Below are positions 36,326 to 44,987 of a stretch of DNA of 64,000 nt, in pieces. Under the pieces are notes generated by a model. The model ran no database searches. It worked only from the letters and a program-made list of their open reading frames with translations, and was not told where the DNA came from. The stretch's first letter is position 1. Every line of letters begins with the position of its first letter. Source of the stretch: Chitinophagaceae bacterium (GTDB lineage: Bacteria > Bacteroidota > Bacteroidia > Chitinophagales > Chitinophagaceae); the NCBI GenBank assembly GCA_016706055.1, contig JADJKL010000003.1, positions 1-64,000 of the forward strand, read 5' to 3'. The translations under genes were made by a program, and so were the position numbers.

Positions 36326-37534
36326 ATGCCGGAAAAATTTACCAATAATCAATTGATAGCAGCCGCAAATGAGTTTGGAACTCCTTTGTATGTTTATCAT
36401 GCAGAAAAAATAAAAGAACAATATCAAAAGCTGACAACTGCATTTGCAAAGCAAGATACAACATTCTTTTATGCGAGTAAGGCTTTAACGAACATTAATG
36501 TTCTTCGCTATATAAAAGAAATCGGCTGCAATGTTGATTGTAGTTCCATCAACGAAGTAAAACTGGCATTGCATGCTGGATTTCCTCCAGATAGGATTTT
36601 GTATACTTCAAACGGAATTGACTTTTCTGAAATAGAAGAAGCTGTTGTGGCTGGTGTGCATATCAACATTGATAGCCTTTCCAATCTTGAAAAATTTGGA
36701 AAAAAATTCGGACACACATATCCAGTAGGAATTAGAATAAGACCTAACATAATGGCAGGCGGAAATATTAAAATTTCTACCGGACATGAAGGAAGCAAGT
36801 TTGGAATTCCTGTTACTCAATTAGAAAAAATAGAAGAAATAGTAAAGAATACAAATCTTTTTATCCGCACATTACATATTCATACAGGAAGTGACATTAA
36901 GGATCCTGAAGTATTTGTAAAAGGAATTGAAGTGTTGTTTGAATTAATTCCTCACTTTCCCGAACTGGAAATAATTGACTTAGGTGGCGGATTTAAAGTC
37001 CCTTACCATGCAGATGAAAAGGAGACAGATATAGACTTATTGGCACAAAAAATAAAAGATTGTTTTGATAGCCATCCTATAGTTGGCAATAAGAAATTTA
37101 AACTTTGGTTCGAACCCGGAAAGTTTTTAGTAAGTGCTTGTGGTTTCTTAATTTCGAAAGTAACGGTGCTTAAGGATAATGGTGCTACTGTTTTTGCGGC
37201 AGTCAATACGGGCTTGAATCATCTGATACGACCAATGATGTATGATGCGTATCATCACATTGAAAATATTTCAAACCCTGCGGGAGAAAAGAAATTATAT
37301 ACTGTTACAGGTAATATTTGTGAAACAGATACATTCGGGTCAGATAGAGAATTAAATGAGGTTCGAGAAGGTGATCTTTTTGCTTTTCATAATGCCGGTG
37401 CTTATGGTTTCGAAATGTCTTCTAATTACAATGCAAGGTTTAAACCTGCGGAAGTTTTGATAAGAGATGGCAAAGCTCAGCTAATTCGTAAAAGAGATCA
37501 GATGGAAGATTTGTTAAAAAATCAGATTCTGTAA
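36326..37534 (+). CDS. lysA: Diaminopimelate decarboxylase
   Basis: The last step of lysine synthesis: PLP-dependent decarboxylation of meso-diaminopimelate. It is 402 residues. The PLP lysine lies in TFFYASKALTN near residue 51. Other motifs are VDCSSINEV, RIRPNIMAGGNIKISTGHEGSKFGI (fold-III signature), HIHTGSDI, the glycine loop IDLGGGFKVPYH, the substrate segment EPGKFLV, and GNICETDTFG for the interface cysteine loop. The C-terminal HNAGAYGFEMSSNYNARFKPAEVL is typical of LysA and separates it from ornithine/arginine decarboxylases. No other lysine gene is adjacent. Confidence 0.95.
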   Translation: MPEKFTNNQLIAAANEFGTPLYVYHAEKIKEQYQKLTTAFAKQDTTFFYASKALTNINVLRYIKEIGCNVDCSSINEVKLALHAGFPPDRILYTSNGIDFSEIEEAVVAGVHINIDSLSNLEKFGKKFGHTYPVGIRIRPNIMAGGNIKISTGHEGSKFGIPVTQLEKIEEIVKNTNLFIRTLHIHTGSDIKDPEVFVKGIEVLFELIPHFPELEIIDLGGGFKVPYHADEKETDIDLLAQKIKDCFDSHPIVGNKKFKLWFEPGKFLVSACGFLISKVTVLKDNGATVFAAVNTGLNHLIRPMMYDAYHHIENISNPAGEKKLYTVTGNICETDTFGSDRELNEVREGDLFAFHNAGAYGFEMSSNYNARFKPAEVLIRDGKAQLIRKRDQMEDLLKNQIL

Positions 37535-37645
37535 ACACTTAGAAGCTGCTTGCTATAATAATTAATTGCTTTTTACTGATGTAAAATAAATAATTCCTGC
37601 ATCTTTGAAGAGTCGCTGTTTTTATTCACCAGTAAAACAGAAATC

Positions 37646-38305
37646 ATGTACAAAGCAACTCTTTCAAAATCTTTATTTAAAAAGCCTGCCTTATTTATTC
37701 TGCTTGCTTTTATTTATTTGCAATCATTTGCTCAACAACAGCCAACAGGATTGGGAATTGTGAGCCCTCAAATAAAAGCAGGCACAACATTGTATTTATA
37801 TTCCGGACAATTGATTGATGATCTGCTTCACCATAGTACAATTAAGGATAGTATAACTTTTACAGAAGGACAGTATAATATAGAGATAAGTACAGCACCG
37901 GCATGGTTTGTACCAGAACACTTGAAATTAGATTATGAAATTTTTCAATTAAGAGCTGTTACACTTTCAAGAAACTGGATTGAAGTAATTGTAAATAAGA
38001 AAACCGGTAAGACGGCATGGATAGACAGAAATGCCGTAATACTTCAATATTGGCCTGAGTTTTTACTACATGTATTTGGAGTTGAGGTAATAAATGCTGC
38101 AGCCAATCCGGTTCGTATTAAGCCGTTGGATAATGCATCCACAGTATTTAATCCTGGAAGAAGTTCTTTGAGACCAATTGCTGTACAAGGAGAATGGATG
38201 AAGGTTGCAACAATACAAGAGTCTCCTAATTCAATTCCTAAATTGGGCTGGATACGTTGGAAAAAAGGAAACCAGCTATTGATAAGCTGGTCACTTTTAA
38301 GTTGA
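37646..38305 (+). CDS. Exported protein with SH3-like C-terminal segment, function unknown
   Basis: A 219-residue secreted protein with a signal peptide (PALFILLAFIYLQSFAQ). The middle part contains hydrophobic strands (LKLDYEIFQLRAVTL, WIEVIVNKKTGKTAWI). The last 70 residues (NPVRIKPLDNASTVF, LRPIAVQGEWMKVATI, LGWIRWKKGNQLLI) have the spacing of a bacterial SH3-like fold, which often contacts peptidoglycan or peptides; this is inference only. It converges with the DUF6263-like gene with 15 bp between stops. No named family was recognised. Confidence 0.75.
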   Translation: MYKATLSKSLFKKPALFILLAFIYLQSFAQQQPTGLGIVSPQIKAGTTLYLYSGQLIDDLLHHSTIKDSITFTEGQYNIEISTAPAWFVPEHLKLDYEIFQLRAVTLSRNWIEVIVNKKTGKTAWIDRNAVILQYWPEFLLHVFGVEVINAAANPVRIKPLDNASTVFNPGRSSLRPIAVQGEWMKVATIQESPNSIPKLGWIRWKKGNQLLISWSLLS

Positions 38306-38320
38306 TATTTTACTAGTTGT

Positions 38321-39193
38321 TTATTTTGCTTTTACAACAATCGTAGTGGTTGTTTTTGATGTTACAGGTAAGTCGCCGAAAGAAGTTTCAGTAGAGCCAG
38401 TCGATTCAGTAGTGAAACTTTTTTCCTGAACAATATTTGTTGCTTTGTCAAGAAAAATTTTTCCTGTTGTTTTATTTTTCAATCTCGTTGTTGTTGGATT
38501 ACCCATCATTTCTGCTTTTGAAACAGAGCTTGAGGTTTCAGTAAAATCAATAACAATTGTGGTGTCATTGATTTCAGCAATTTTATATTCTGTTTCAGAC
38601 GAACCCCCATTTTCCATCGCAGTGGTTTTCCATGTGCTACCAACAGATGAAGCGGTATCAGGTAACACATTAAAGAAGCTGGCTTTCCCTTTTTGTGGAG
38701 GTTGTACCAGATCCATCACACCTTTTAGCATATTTGTGATTATTGCCATCCTGCTATCGCCTTCTGCTAAAGTTATTTTTTCTGGGAATGCCATTTTTAC
38801 ATTTCCGGAAGGATCTATAACCATGTCATATTTCTTCTCCAGCATATCTTTTACTGGTTTTCCAAAAGGACCTTTCAAATCTTTTTCATTCTCTGAATCA
38901 AATTTTTGTTTTTGACCCATGCCATCAAAGGCGAAATTGATTTTTTGTACTTCATGACGAAGTGTTGTATTATCATCCGTTGCATTGGTAGCTGTGTAAG
39001 AATGGTTGGCTGTTGCATCAACTTTAAAATCAATTGACTGTCCCATTGCCTGTTGGGAAATGGTGCTATTGGTTTTCATTTCTATTTCAAAAATCTGGCC
39101 TTGACCAAATTTTAATTTTCCTGAAACTGTTTGCGCAAATGTAAAAGTAGAAGCTATTAAAAATGAAAAGATTAACCCTGTCTTTTTTTTCAT
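38321..39193 (-). CDS. Exported DUF6263-like protein
   Basis: A 290-residue secreted protein with signal peptide (GLIFSFLIASTFTFAQ). The mature part begins GKLKFGQGQIFEIEMKTNSTISQQAMGQ and continues through KKYDMVIDPSGNV, NVLPDTASSVGSTWKTT and TTGKIFLDKATNIVQEKSFTTES. This order of strands is that of the Bacteroidota family annotated as DUF6263, whose function is unknown. The sequence is rich in Ser/Thr toward the C-terminus. It is divergent from the papain-like protease gene. Confidence 0.75.
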   Translation of the reverse strand: MKKKTGLIFSFLIASTFTFAQTVSGKLKFGQGQIFEIEMKTNSTISQQAMGQSIDFKVDATANHSYTATNATDDNTTLRHEVQKINFAFDGMGQKQKFDSENEKDLKGPFGKPVKDMLEKKYDMVIDPSGNVKMAFPEKITLAEGDSRMAIITNMLKGVMDLVQPPQKGKASFFNVLPDTASSVGSTWKTTAMENGGSSETEYKIAEINDTTIVIDFTETSSSVSKAEMMGNPTTTRLKNKTTGKIFLDKATNIVQEKSFTTESTGSTETSFGDLPVTSKTTTTIVVKAK

Positions 39194-39384
39194 ATAAAAT
39201 GATTGAGAATTTTGTTAACGGTCGGAGGTGTAATAAATATGTTTAATCAGCAAATTTGACGATTCTGCTTCACAATCGTTGCAGAATTATGTAAATAATT
39301 GTAATTCCATACCACTTATTCACAACTAATTCCATCTGAACTTCCTATTTTTAAGTACATTTCAAAAAATAAAAATTTACAGTT

Positions 39385-40965
39385 ATGCCAATAAGAATGA
39401 CAGATGACCCAAATGATCCTAACCAAGACTATAACGATGATAGTGGTGGTGGTGGTAGAGGCCCGAATTTACCCGGAGGTGGCGGTGGACTAATGTCATT
39501 ATTGCCAATGCTACTTGGGCTGTTCAAAGGAAAAGGAATAATTGCATTGCTTGTAATAGCAGCAGGTGCTTTTTTCTTATTTAAAAGCGGCACCTGCAAT
39601 GTTGCAGATGTCGTAAGTAAATTTTCACAAAGTGGATATAATTTTAATCCTTCAGAATTTAATAAGGCGTCAGTATATGAAGGATTGGAAGATGATGCTG
39701 GAAAAAATCCTTTGCCGGAAGCCGTCTCATTACTTAAATATGCGCCGGCCAGAGAAAATCAAGGTCAGCAAGGAAGTTGTGTAGCTTGGAGTTGTGCTTA
39801 CGCTTCGCAAACGATTCTTACAGCCGCTGCTACAGGTGTAGATCCAAATTCAATTCGTTTTAGTCCTTCGTATTTATACAATCAAATTAAATTAGAAGGT
39901 TGTCAGGGTTCTTATATCCAAAGAGCAATGGAGGCCATGCAACGCAATGGTGGTGTTTCCTTAAGTCAATATCCATATAATGATCAAGATTGTGATAGAG
40001 AACCCTCTTCTTCAGATATTCAGGCAGGAAGGCAAAATGTAATTCATGGATTTACTCGGCTTACGAGTGGCGATAATATTGAGCAGATAAGTGTAAGAGC
40101 AATTAAAGAACATTTGGCAAAAAATGCACCTGTTGCAATTGGAATGATGGTAGGGCAGAGTTTTATGCAGGATATGATGGGAAAAGAACTTTGGACTCCG
40201 CAAGGTATGGATGAAAGCCAAATGGGAATGGGTGGCCATGCTATGAGTGTAATTGGTTATGATGACAGAAAATTCGGCGGAGCTTTTCAAATTATGAATA
40301 GTTGGGGTTCGGAATGGGGCAACAATGGTGTAGGCTGGGTTCGCTACGGTGATTTTAAAACCTATGTAAGAGAAGCTTACGGCATTGATCCATTACCTAA
40401 GAGAAGCAATGTTGCCAATATTCCATTGGAGTGTACAATTGGATTAGTTAATAACGATGGCGGAAAAAATATTCCATTAAGAGTATCAGCAAACAATGTT
40501 TTTCAAACTACATCACCAATTGCAATTGGTACTCGGTTTAAGATGTCGATAGAAAATGCAACAGAGTGCTACATTTATGTTTTTGGTATGGAAGCGGATA
40601 AATCAAGTTATGTATTGTTTCCTTATATGAAGCAAGGAGAAACTGTTTCCAAGCATTCGCCTTATTGTGGTATTACGGGTTACAGATTGTTTCCTAAAGG
40701 CCAATCTATGGAAGCAGATACAATCGGTAACCGGGATTTTATTGCCATTGTAGTAAGTAAAGATGAACTGGATTATAATGCTTTGAATACAGCTATCAGC
40801 AATAGTAATCAGGCGGATTATTATAATAAAGTAAATGAAGCCTTACAAAGTATTCTGATTCGCTCTGCAAGATTTAACAATACAAGTAATGGAAATATTT
40901 ATTTTAAAGTAGATGCTAATAGTAACAAAGCTGTAGCTTGTGTAGTAGCTATTGATAAAAAATAA
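39385..40965 (+). CDS. Membrane-anchored papain-like (C1) cysteine protease with DUF4384-type tail
   Basis: A 526-residue protein. Residues 1-45 are disordered and Gly-rich. A single transmembrane segment follows (GIIALLVIAAGAFFLF), then a C1 protease domain. Its catalytic Cys132 is in NQGQQGSCVAWSCAYASQ (oxyanion Gln just before), His285 in GGHAMSVIGYDD, and Asn305 in MNSWGSEWG, so the triad is complete. From about residue 350 a DUF4384-like domain (IGTRFKMSIENATECYIYVFGMEADKSSYVLFP) is present, a module often fused to caspase-like and kinase proteins. No pro-peptide is evident. The next gene, 8 bp away, encodes a periplasmic-type thioredoxin, so the protease domain is probably outside the cytoplasm. 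Target unknown. Confidence 0.88.
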   Translation: MPIRMTDDPNDPNQDYNDDSGGGGRGPNLPGGGGGLMSLLPMLLGLFKGKGIIALLVIAAGAFFLFKSGTCNVADVVSKFSQSGYNFNPSEFNKASVYEGLEDDAGKNPLPEAVSLLKYAPARENQGQQGSCVAWSCAYASQTILTAAATGVDPNSIRFSPSYLYNQIKLEGCQGSYIQRAMEAMQRNGGVSLSQYPYNDQDCDREPSSSDIQAGRQNVIHGFTRLTSGDNIEQISVRAIKEHLAKNAPVAIGMMVGQSFMQDMMGKELWTPQGMDESQMGMGGHAMSVIGYDDRKFGGAFQIMNSWGSEWGNNGVGWVRYGDFKTYVREAYGIDPLPKRSNVANIPLECTIGLVNNDGGKNIPLRVSANNVFQTTSPIAIGTRFKMSIENATECYIYVFGMEADKSSYVLFPYMKQGETVSKHSPYCGITGYRLFPKGQSMEADTIGNRDFIAIVVSKDELDYNALNTAISNSNQADYYNKVNEALQSILIRSARFNNTSNGNIYFKVDANSNKAVACVVAIDKK

Positions 40966-40973
40966 TCGAATAT

Positions 40974-41471
40974 ATGAAAAAACTAGTCTTTATAATCGGG
41001 TTTGTTTTTTCGGCGATTGTTGGTTTTTCGCAGGATATGAAAACTTTTAATTTATATAAACCTGCGGAAAATGCAAAAGAACAAATCTTAACTGCTGTAA
41101 AGGAGGCAAAGAAATCTGGCAAACATGTGTTGATACAAATTGGCGGCAACTGGTGTATTTGGTGTGCAAGGTTTAATGATTTGATTACTACAGATAAATC
41201 AATTGATACATTAGTAAATGATAATTATGTTGTTTATCATTTGAACTATAGTAAAGAAAATTTTAACCTGGAACTTTTGAAAAAGTATAAGTTCCCGCAA
41301 CGTTTTGGGTTTCCGGTTTTTCTTATCCTAAATGAAGAAGGTGATTTGATTCATACACAAAACTCTGAGTACTTGGAATCTGGAAAAGGATATGACAAAG
41401 AAAAAGTAACAACTTTTTTTAATAACTGGAGTACAAAAGCTATAGACCCTTCAAATTACAAAGAAAATTAA
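40974..41471 (+). CDS. Exported thioredoxin-fold protein (WCIWC)
   Basis: A 165-residue protein with signal peptide (LVFIIGFVFSAIVGFSQ). It has a thioredoxin fold of the DUF255/thioredoxin_7 kind: AVKEAKKSGKHVLIQIGGNWCIWCARFNDL with the redox pair Cys61 and Cys64, and later FPQRFGFPVFLILNEEGDL with the conserved cis-Pro (GFPVF). It is periplasmic by its signal. The start is 8 bp after the protease stop and the next gene begins right after this stop, so the three genes form one transcriptional unit. It may keep the neighbouring cysteine protease reduced (inference). Confidence 0.88.
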   Translation: MKKLVFIIGFVFSAIVGFSQDMKTFNLYKPAENAKEQILTAVKEAKKSGKHVLIQIGGNWCIWCARFNDLITTDKSIDTLVNDNYVVYHLNYSKENFNLELLKKYKFPQRFGFPVFLILNEEGDLIHTQNSEYLESGKGYDKEKVTTFFNNWSTKAIDPSNYKEN

Positions 41472-41963
41472 ATGAATCCAAACACCTCTTCATTCATAAA
41501 GCTTTTAAAACATCCATTTAAATTCAAGCTATTTCTTTTTACAAAATTACCTGCGGCTTATTTGGCTGGAGTAAGAGTGAGAGAAGTTAATGAAAAAAAA
41601 TGTGTTGCATCTGTTCCTTATAAATGGCTTTCGCAAAATCCATTCAGGTCTACGTATTTTGCTTGTTTAAGTATGGCAGCAGAATTAAGTACTGGTGCAT
41701 TGGCAATGGCTCATTTATACAAAATTGATCCGCCTGTATCAATGTTGGTGGTAAAAGTAGATTCAGAATATTTTAAGAAAGCAACAGGCAGAACTTATTT
41801 TACTTGTGAAGATGGAGCACTGTTTGAAAAAGCAATTGCTGATACTATTATAACTAATGAACCAACAACAGTAAAAGCAAAATCTGTTGGTAGAAATAAG
41901 GAAGGTGAAATAGTCGCAGAATTTTATATCACTTGGTCGTTTAAAGCAAGAAACAAAAAATAA
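41472..41963 (+). CDS. DUF4442 hot-dog-fold putative thioesterase
   Basis: A 163-residue cytosolic protein of the DUF4442 family, which has the hot-dog fold of acyl-CoA thioesterases. Motifs are LAGVRVREVNEKKCVASVPYKWLSQNPFRSTYFACLSMAAELSTGALAMAH (central helix with the acidic residue) and DSEYFKKATGRTYFTCEDG. Its ATG immediately follows the TAA of the thioredoxin gene, which implies translational coupling. A link between acyl-CoA metabolism and the protease/thioredoxin pair is not obvious. The catalytic residues of this family are not established. Confidence 0.85.
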   Translation: MNPNTSSFIKLLKHPFKFKLFLFTKLPAAYLAGVRVREVNEKKCVASVPYKWLSQNPFRSTYFACLSMAAELSTGALAMAHLYKIDPPVSMLVVKVDSEYFKKATGRTYFTCEDGALFEKAIADTIITNEPTTVKAKSVGRNKEGEIVAEFYITWSFKARNKK

Positions 41964-42011
41964 TTTTTAATTAGAAAAATTTTCTGGATGGAACAGTTTT
42001 TGTTTCTCAAC

Positions 42012-42021
42012 AGAAAGGAGG
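42012..42021 (+). promoter_or_regulatory. Strong Shine-Dalgarno sequence (AGAAAGGAGG)
   Basis: A ten-base full complement to the 16S anti-SD, 7 nt before the MBL gene ATG. Such sites are nearly absent elsewhere in this window and rare in Bacteroidota. Confidence 0.75.
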
Positions 42022-42028
42022 AATTAAA

Positions 42029-43430
42029 ATGAAAATAGCATTTCATGGCGCAGCCAGAACAGTTACAGGATCTAAACATCTGATCACATTAAAAAATGGG
42101 AAAAAGATATTGCTTGATTGCGGTATGTTTCAAGGAATGGGAAAAGCTACGATACCATTGAACAACGATCTTGGTTTTGATGCTTCAACAGTTGATGTGA
42201 TGGTCCTTTCTCATGCACATATTGACCATAGTGGATTAATTCCAAAACTGGTGAAAGAAGGATACCGTGGAAAAATTTATTGCACTCCAGCTACTAAAGA
42301 TCTTACAGGTGTTTTATTGGAAGATTCAGCACATATTCAGGAGAATGATGTTCGATACGTTAACAAAAAAAGAGCAGCAGAAGGGCAACCGTATGTACAG
42401 CCATTGTACACTTTGGATGATGCAAAAAAAGCTACGGAAAGGTTAACTGAAGTAAAGTATAACGAATGGAAAACGATAGAACAAGGTGTCGAATTACTTT
42501 TTACAGATGCTGGTCATATTATCGGCAGTGCTTGTGTCCATCTAAGAATTACAGACAATGGTAAAACAGAAAGCCTGACATTTAGCGGCGATATTGGCCG
42601 TTACAGGGATATTATTCTACGTTCTCCGGATATTTTTCCCCAAGCTGATTATATTATAATGGAATCAACTTATGGTAACAGTTTACATGAAATGCAATTC
42701 ACTACACCTAATCATTTGCTGGAATGGGTGGAAAGGACCTGTGTTCAGAAAAAAGGTAAATTGATTATTCCGGCATTTAGTGTGGGAAGAACTCAGGAGA
42801 TTTTATTCGCCTTAAATCAACTGGAATTGGAGAATAGATTGCCAAAAGTTGATTATTTTCTAGACAGCCCGTTAAGCATTGAAGCAACTGACATCATTAA
42901 AAGCTATCCTCAATATTTTAATAAAACAATTCAAAAAGTATTAGAAAAAGATAATGACCCTTTTAAATTCCCTGGCTTAAAATATATCCAGTCTGTTGAT
43001 CAAAGTAAGATGCTCAACTTCCGCAATGAGCCCTGTGTAATAATTTCTGCTAGTGGAATGGCGGAGGCTGGGAGAGTAAAGCATCACATAAGTAATAATG
43101 TAGAGAACAGTCGTAATGCAATATTAATGACAGGTTATTGTGAACCCAACTCTTTGGGTGCAAGGCTACAAACAGGTGCAAAAGAAGTAGGTATTTTTGG
43201 TGTGGCACATGAAGTGCATGCAGAAATAGGAGCTATCCGCAGCATGAGTGCTCATGGAGACTATGAAGATATGTCGCAATGGCTGGCTTGTCAAAACCCC
43301 AAAGAGGTAAAACGTTTATTCCTTGTACATGGTGAATATGATGTGCAACAGGATTTTAAATCTCGTCTTGTTAAAAGGTTTTGTAGATGTTGAAATTCCT
43401 GAGCTGCATTATGAGACAGGTTTATCTTAA
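42029..43430 (+). CDS. MBL-fold beta-CASP metallo-hydrolase (RNase J/YSH1-like), C-terminal frameshift
   Basis: A cytosolic metallo-beta-lactamase-fold protein of the beta-CASP group, usually nucleases acting on RNA. Motif order: GGAART-like start, SHAHIDHSGLIPKLV (zinc motif II HxHxDH), LFTDAGHIIGSACVHL, FSGDIGRYRD, ESTYGNSLHE, then the beta-CASP segment (PAFSVGRTQEILFALN, ISASGMAEAGRVKHHI) and the final zinc His in SAHGDYEDM. The frame is lost near 43378 within LVKRFCRC. One missing base in a short A/G run would restore LVKKGFVDVEIPELHYET and the true stop at 43430. About 466 residues is normal. It is preceded by an unusually strong Shine-Dalgarno sequence. Confidence 0.9.
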
Positions 43431-43565
43431 CTCGATCTTTTTTATACAACCTTTCACAAATTCTTAATAATTCCGGCACAGTTTTTTCCGTTTATAGATC
43501 TGTAAAACCCAACCTCCTTTGCTTCTGAGAGAAATACTTGTATAAAATTTCTTATACAATTAAAA

Positions 43566-43573
43566 AAAAGGAG
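43566..43573 (+). promoter_or_regulatory. Shine-Dalgarno sequence (AAAAGGAG)
   Basis: Lies 5 nt before the ATG of the DUF4136 lipoprotein gene, in an A-run. It is the second clear SD in the window, on the gene immediately after the MBL gene. Confidence 0.65.
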
Positions 43574-43578
43574 CAGAT

Positions 43579-44169
43579 ATGAAAAATAAATGGAAAATGT
43601 GGACTGGATTTGCAGCTGTCATTTTTTTACTGGCAAGTTGTGCCACCTCTACACATATCGAAAAAGATGATTCAACCAATTTTAATGATTACAAAACTTT
43701 TGCATGGCTTGAAAAAAATCCCAATGCTGAAAAGGGGAAGAACAAACAAAGTGATTTAACAGAACAACGTATCCGTGAAGCAGTAAATAAAGAACTTGCA
43801 AAATCTGCAGGATGGAGAGAAGTTAAAAGCAGGCCGGATGTTTTTTTAAGTTATGATGTGTTGGTAGAAAGAGGTACATCAGAAAGTACAAGTCCTGTTT
43901 ATTCCAGGCCCTTCTCAAGAGTCTTTTATAACAGAAGCACAGGCCGCTATTTCACCGTTTATTATCCTTCGCAATTTGCAGGGTATGAAAGGGATGAAAG
44001 ATCAATCCGTGAAGGAACGGTAACAATTTCAATGATTGATGGAAGAACAGACAAAACTGTTTGGCAAGGATGGACAACAGACGAGGTGAACAGCCGAAAC
44101 CTCACAAGCCGGGAAATACAAAACAGTGTAAAGTCAATCTTCAAGAAATTTGATATAGCTAAAAATTAA
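43579..44169 (+). CDS. DUF4136 lipoprotein
   Basis: A 196-residue lipoprotein with signal MWTGFAAVIFLLASC (lipobox LASC). The mature part matches DUF4136: DDSTNFNDYKTFAWLEKNP, the helix LTEQRIREAVNKELAKSAGWREV followed by PDVFLSYDV, then GTVTISMIDGRTDKTVWQGWTTDEV and a final helix NSVKSIFKKF. The family is a periplasmic or outer-membrane lipoprotein of unknown function. It is likely in its own transcript because a strong terminator follows and tRNA-Met comes next. Confidence 0.9.
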   Translation: MKNKWKMWTGFAAVIFLLASCATSTHIEKDDSTNFNDYKTFAWLEKNPNAEKGKNKQSDLTEQRIREAVNKELAKSAGWREVKSRPDVFLSYDVLVERGTSESTSPVYSRPFSRVFYNRSTGRYFTVYYPSQFAGYERDERSIREGTVTISMIDGRTDKTVWQGWTTDEVNSRNLTSREIQNSVKSIFKKFDIAKN

Positions 44170-44196
44170 TTTTCTATAGGACGGTTCCGGACAACG

Positions 44197-44222
44197 CCTC
44201 CCCGAAAGGGGAGGTTTTTTTT
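44197..44222 (+). terminator. Intrinsic terminator of the DUF4136 gene
   Basis: CCTCCCC-GAAA-GGGGAGG followed by TTTTTTTT. A textbook GNRA-tetraloop terminator. Confidence 0.92.
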
Positions 44223-44254
44223 GATAGAAAATATGTTTAAAACCATTATTTTTG
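44220..44254 (+). promoter_or_regulatory. Promoter of tRNA-Met
   Basis: TTTG at 44220-44223 and TATTTTTG at 44247-44254, 23 nt apart (slightly longer than ideal). The -7 element is followed by CCGCC and ends 13 nt before the tRNA. The TTTG overlaps the T-run of the preceding terminator. Confidence 0.55.
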
Positions 44255-44267
44255 CCGCCCAATCAAT

Positions 44268-44341
44268 GCGGGGGTAGCTCAGCTGGTTAGAGCACAGGAT
44301 TCATAACCCTGAGGTCGGCAGTTCAAGTCTGCTTCCCCGTA
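44268..44341 (+). tRNA. tRNA-Met (anticodon CAT), elongator type
   Basis: A 74-nt cloverleaf. The acceptor stem GCGGGGG/TCCCCGT has a G-U pair at each end, the D-arm is GCTC...GAGC, the anticodon loop is TTCATAA, the T-arm is GGCAG-TTCAAGT-CTGCT, and the discriminator is A; CCA is not encoded. It lacks the initiator features (C1-A72 mismatch, three G-C pairs in the anticodon stem). A CAT anticodon can also belong to the lysidine-modified tRNA-Ile, which sequence alone does not fully exclude. Confidence 0.93.
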
Positions 44342-44345
44342 CTTA

Positions 44346-44367
44346 AAAGCTCCTTTTTGGAGCTTTT
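44346..44367 (+). terminator. Terminator after tRNA-Met
   Basis: AAAGCTCC-TTTTT-GGAGCTTT followed by TTT, beginning 4 nt after the tRNA. Confidence 0.82.
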
Positions 44368-44393
44368 TTGCTTTTAAAAGCAGAAATTTGAAA

Positions 44394-44987
44394 ATGCCTT
44401 CAATCAGATTAGCAAAGCCAACAGATTCCCGCCCAATTCTGGACATCTATGCTCCATATATTGAAAACACTTCTCTGACATTTGAAACAGAAGTCCCATC
44501 AGTAGAAGCATTTGCAAAAAGAATTGAAACATATCTCCAAAAGTGGCCTTGGCTAGTTTGTGAAATAAATGGTGTTATAGCCGGTTATGCTTATGCATCC
44601 CGGTACAGAGAAAGAACAGCTTATCAGTGGAGTGTAGAATGTTCTGTTTATATACATGATGATTTTCAAAAAGCAGGAATCGGAAAAGCCTTGTACATGT
44701 CTTTATTTGAAATATTAAAAAGACAAGGCTATAATAATGTATACGCAGTAATTAATTTACCAAACGATAAAAGTGTTGCCTTTCATGAAAAATGCGGTTT
44801 CAATCACTTTGCTACATATGAAAAAGTTGGATACAAGCTTGGGCATTGGAAAAATGTTGGATGGTGGCGGTTGATATTAAATGATTTTAAAGATGAACCA
44901 TCTGCGCCAATTCCTTTTTCTGCATTGAATAAAGATTTTCTTGCTGATCTTTTTAAAGAAATGCAAAAGCTTATTTATTCTAAATAA
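44394..44987 (+). CDS. GNAT N-acetyltransferase, phosphinothricin-acetyltransferase-like
   Basis: A 197-residue cytosolic acetyltransferase starting at ATG 44394. Features of the PAT/MnaT subgroup: IRLAKPTDSRPILDIYAPYIENTSLTFETEVPS at the N-terminus, VIAGYAYASRYRERTAYQWSVECSVYIHDDFQKAGIGKALY with the acetyl-CoA pyrophosphate loop (QKAGIGKAL), INLPNDKSVAFHEKCGF and KLGHWKNVGWW. Family members acetylate phosphinothricin, methionine sulfone or related amino-acid analogues; the natural substrate here is not known. The stop abuts exactly the stop of the convergent aminotransferase gene. Confidence 0.9.
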   Translation: MPSIRLAKPTDSRPILDIYAPYIENTSLTFETEVPSVEAFAKRIETYLQKWPWLVCEINGVIAGYAYASRYRERTAYQWSVECSVYIHDDFQKAGIGKALYMSLFEILKRQGYNNVYAVINLPNDKSVAFHEKCGFNHFATYEKVGYKLGHWKNVGWWRLILNDFKDEPSAPIPFSALNKDFLADLFKEMQKLIYSK

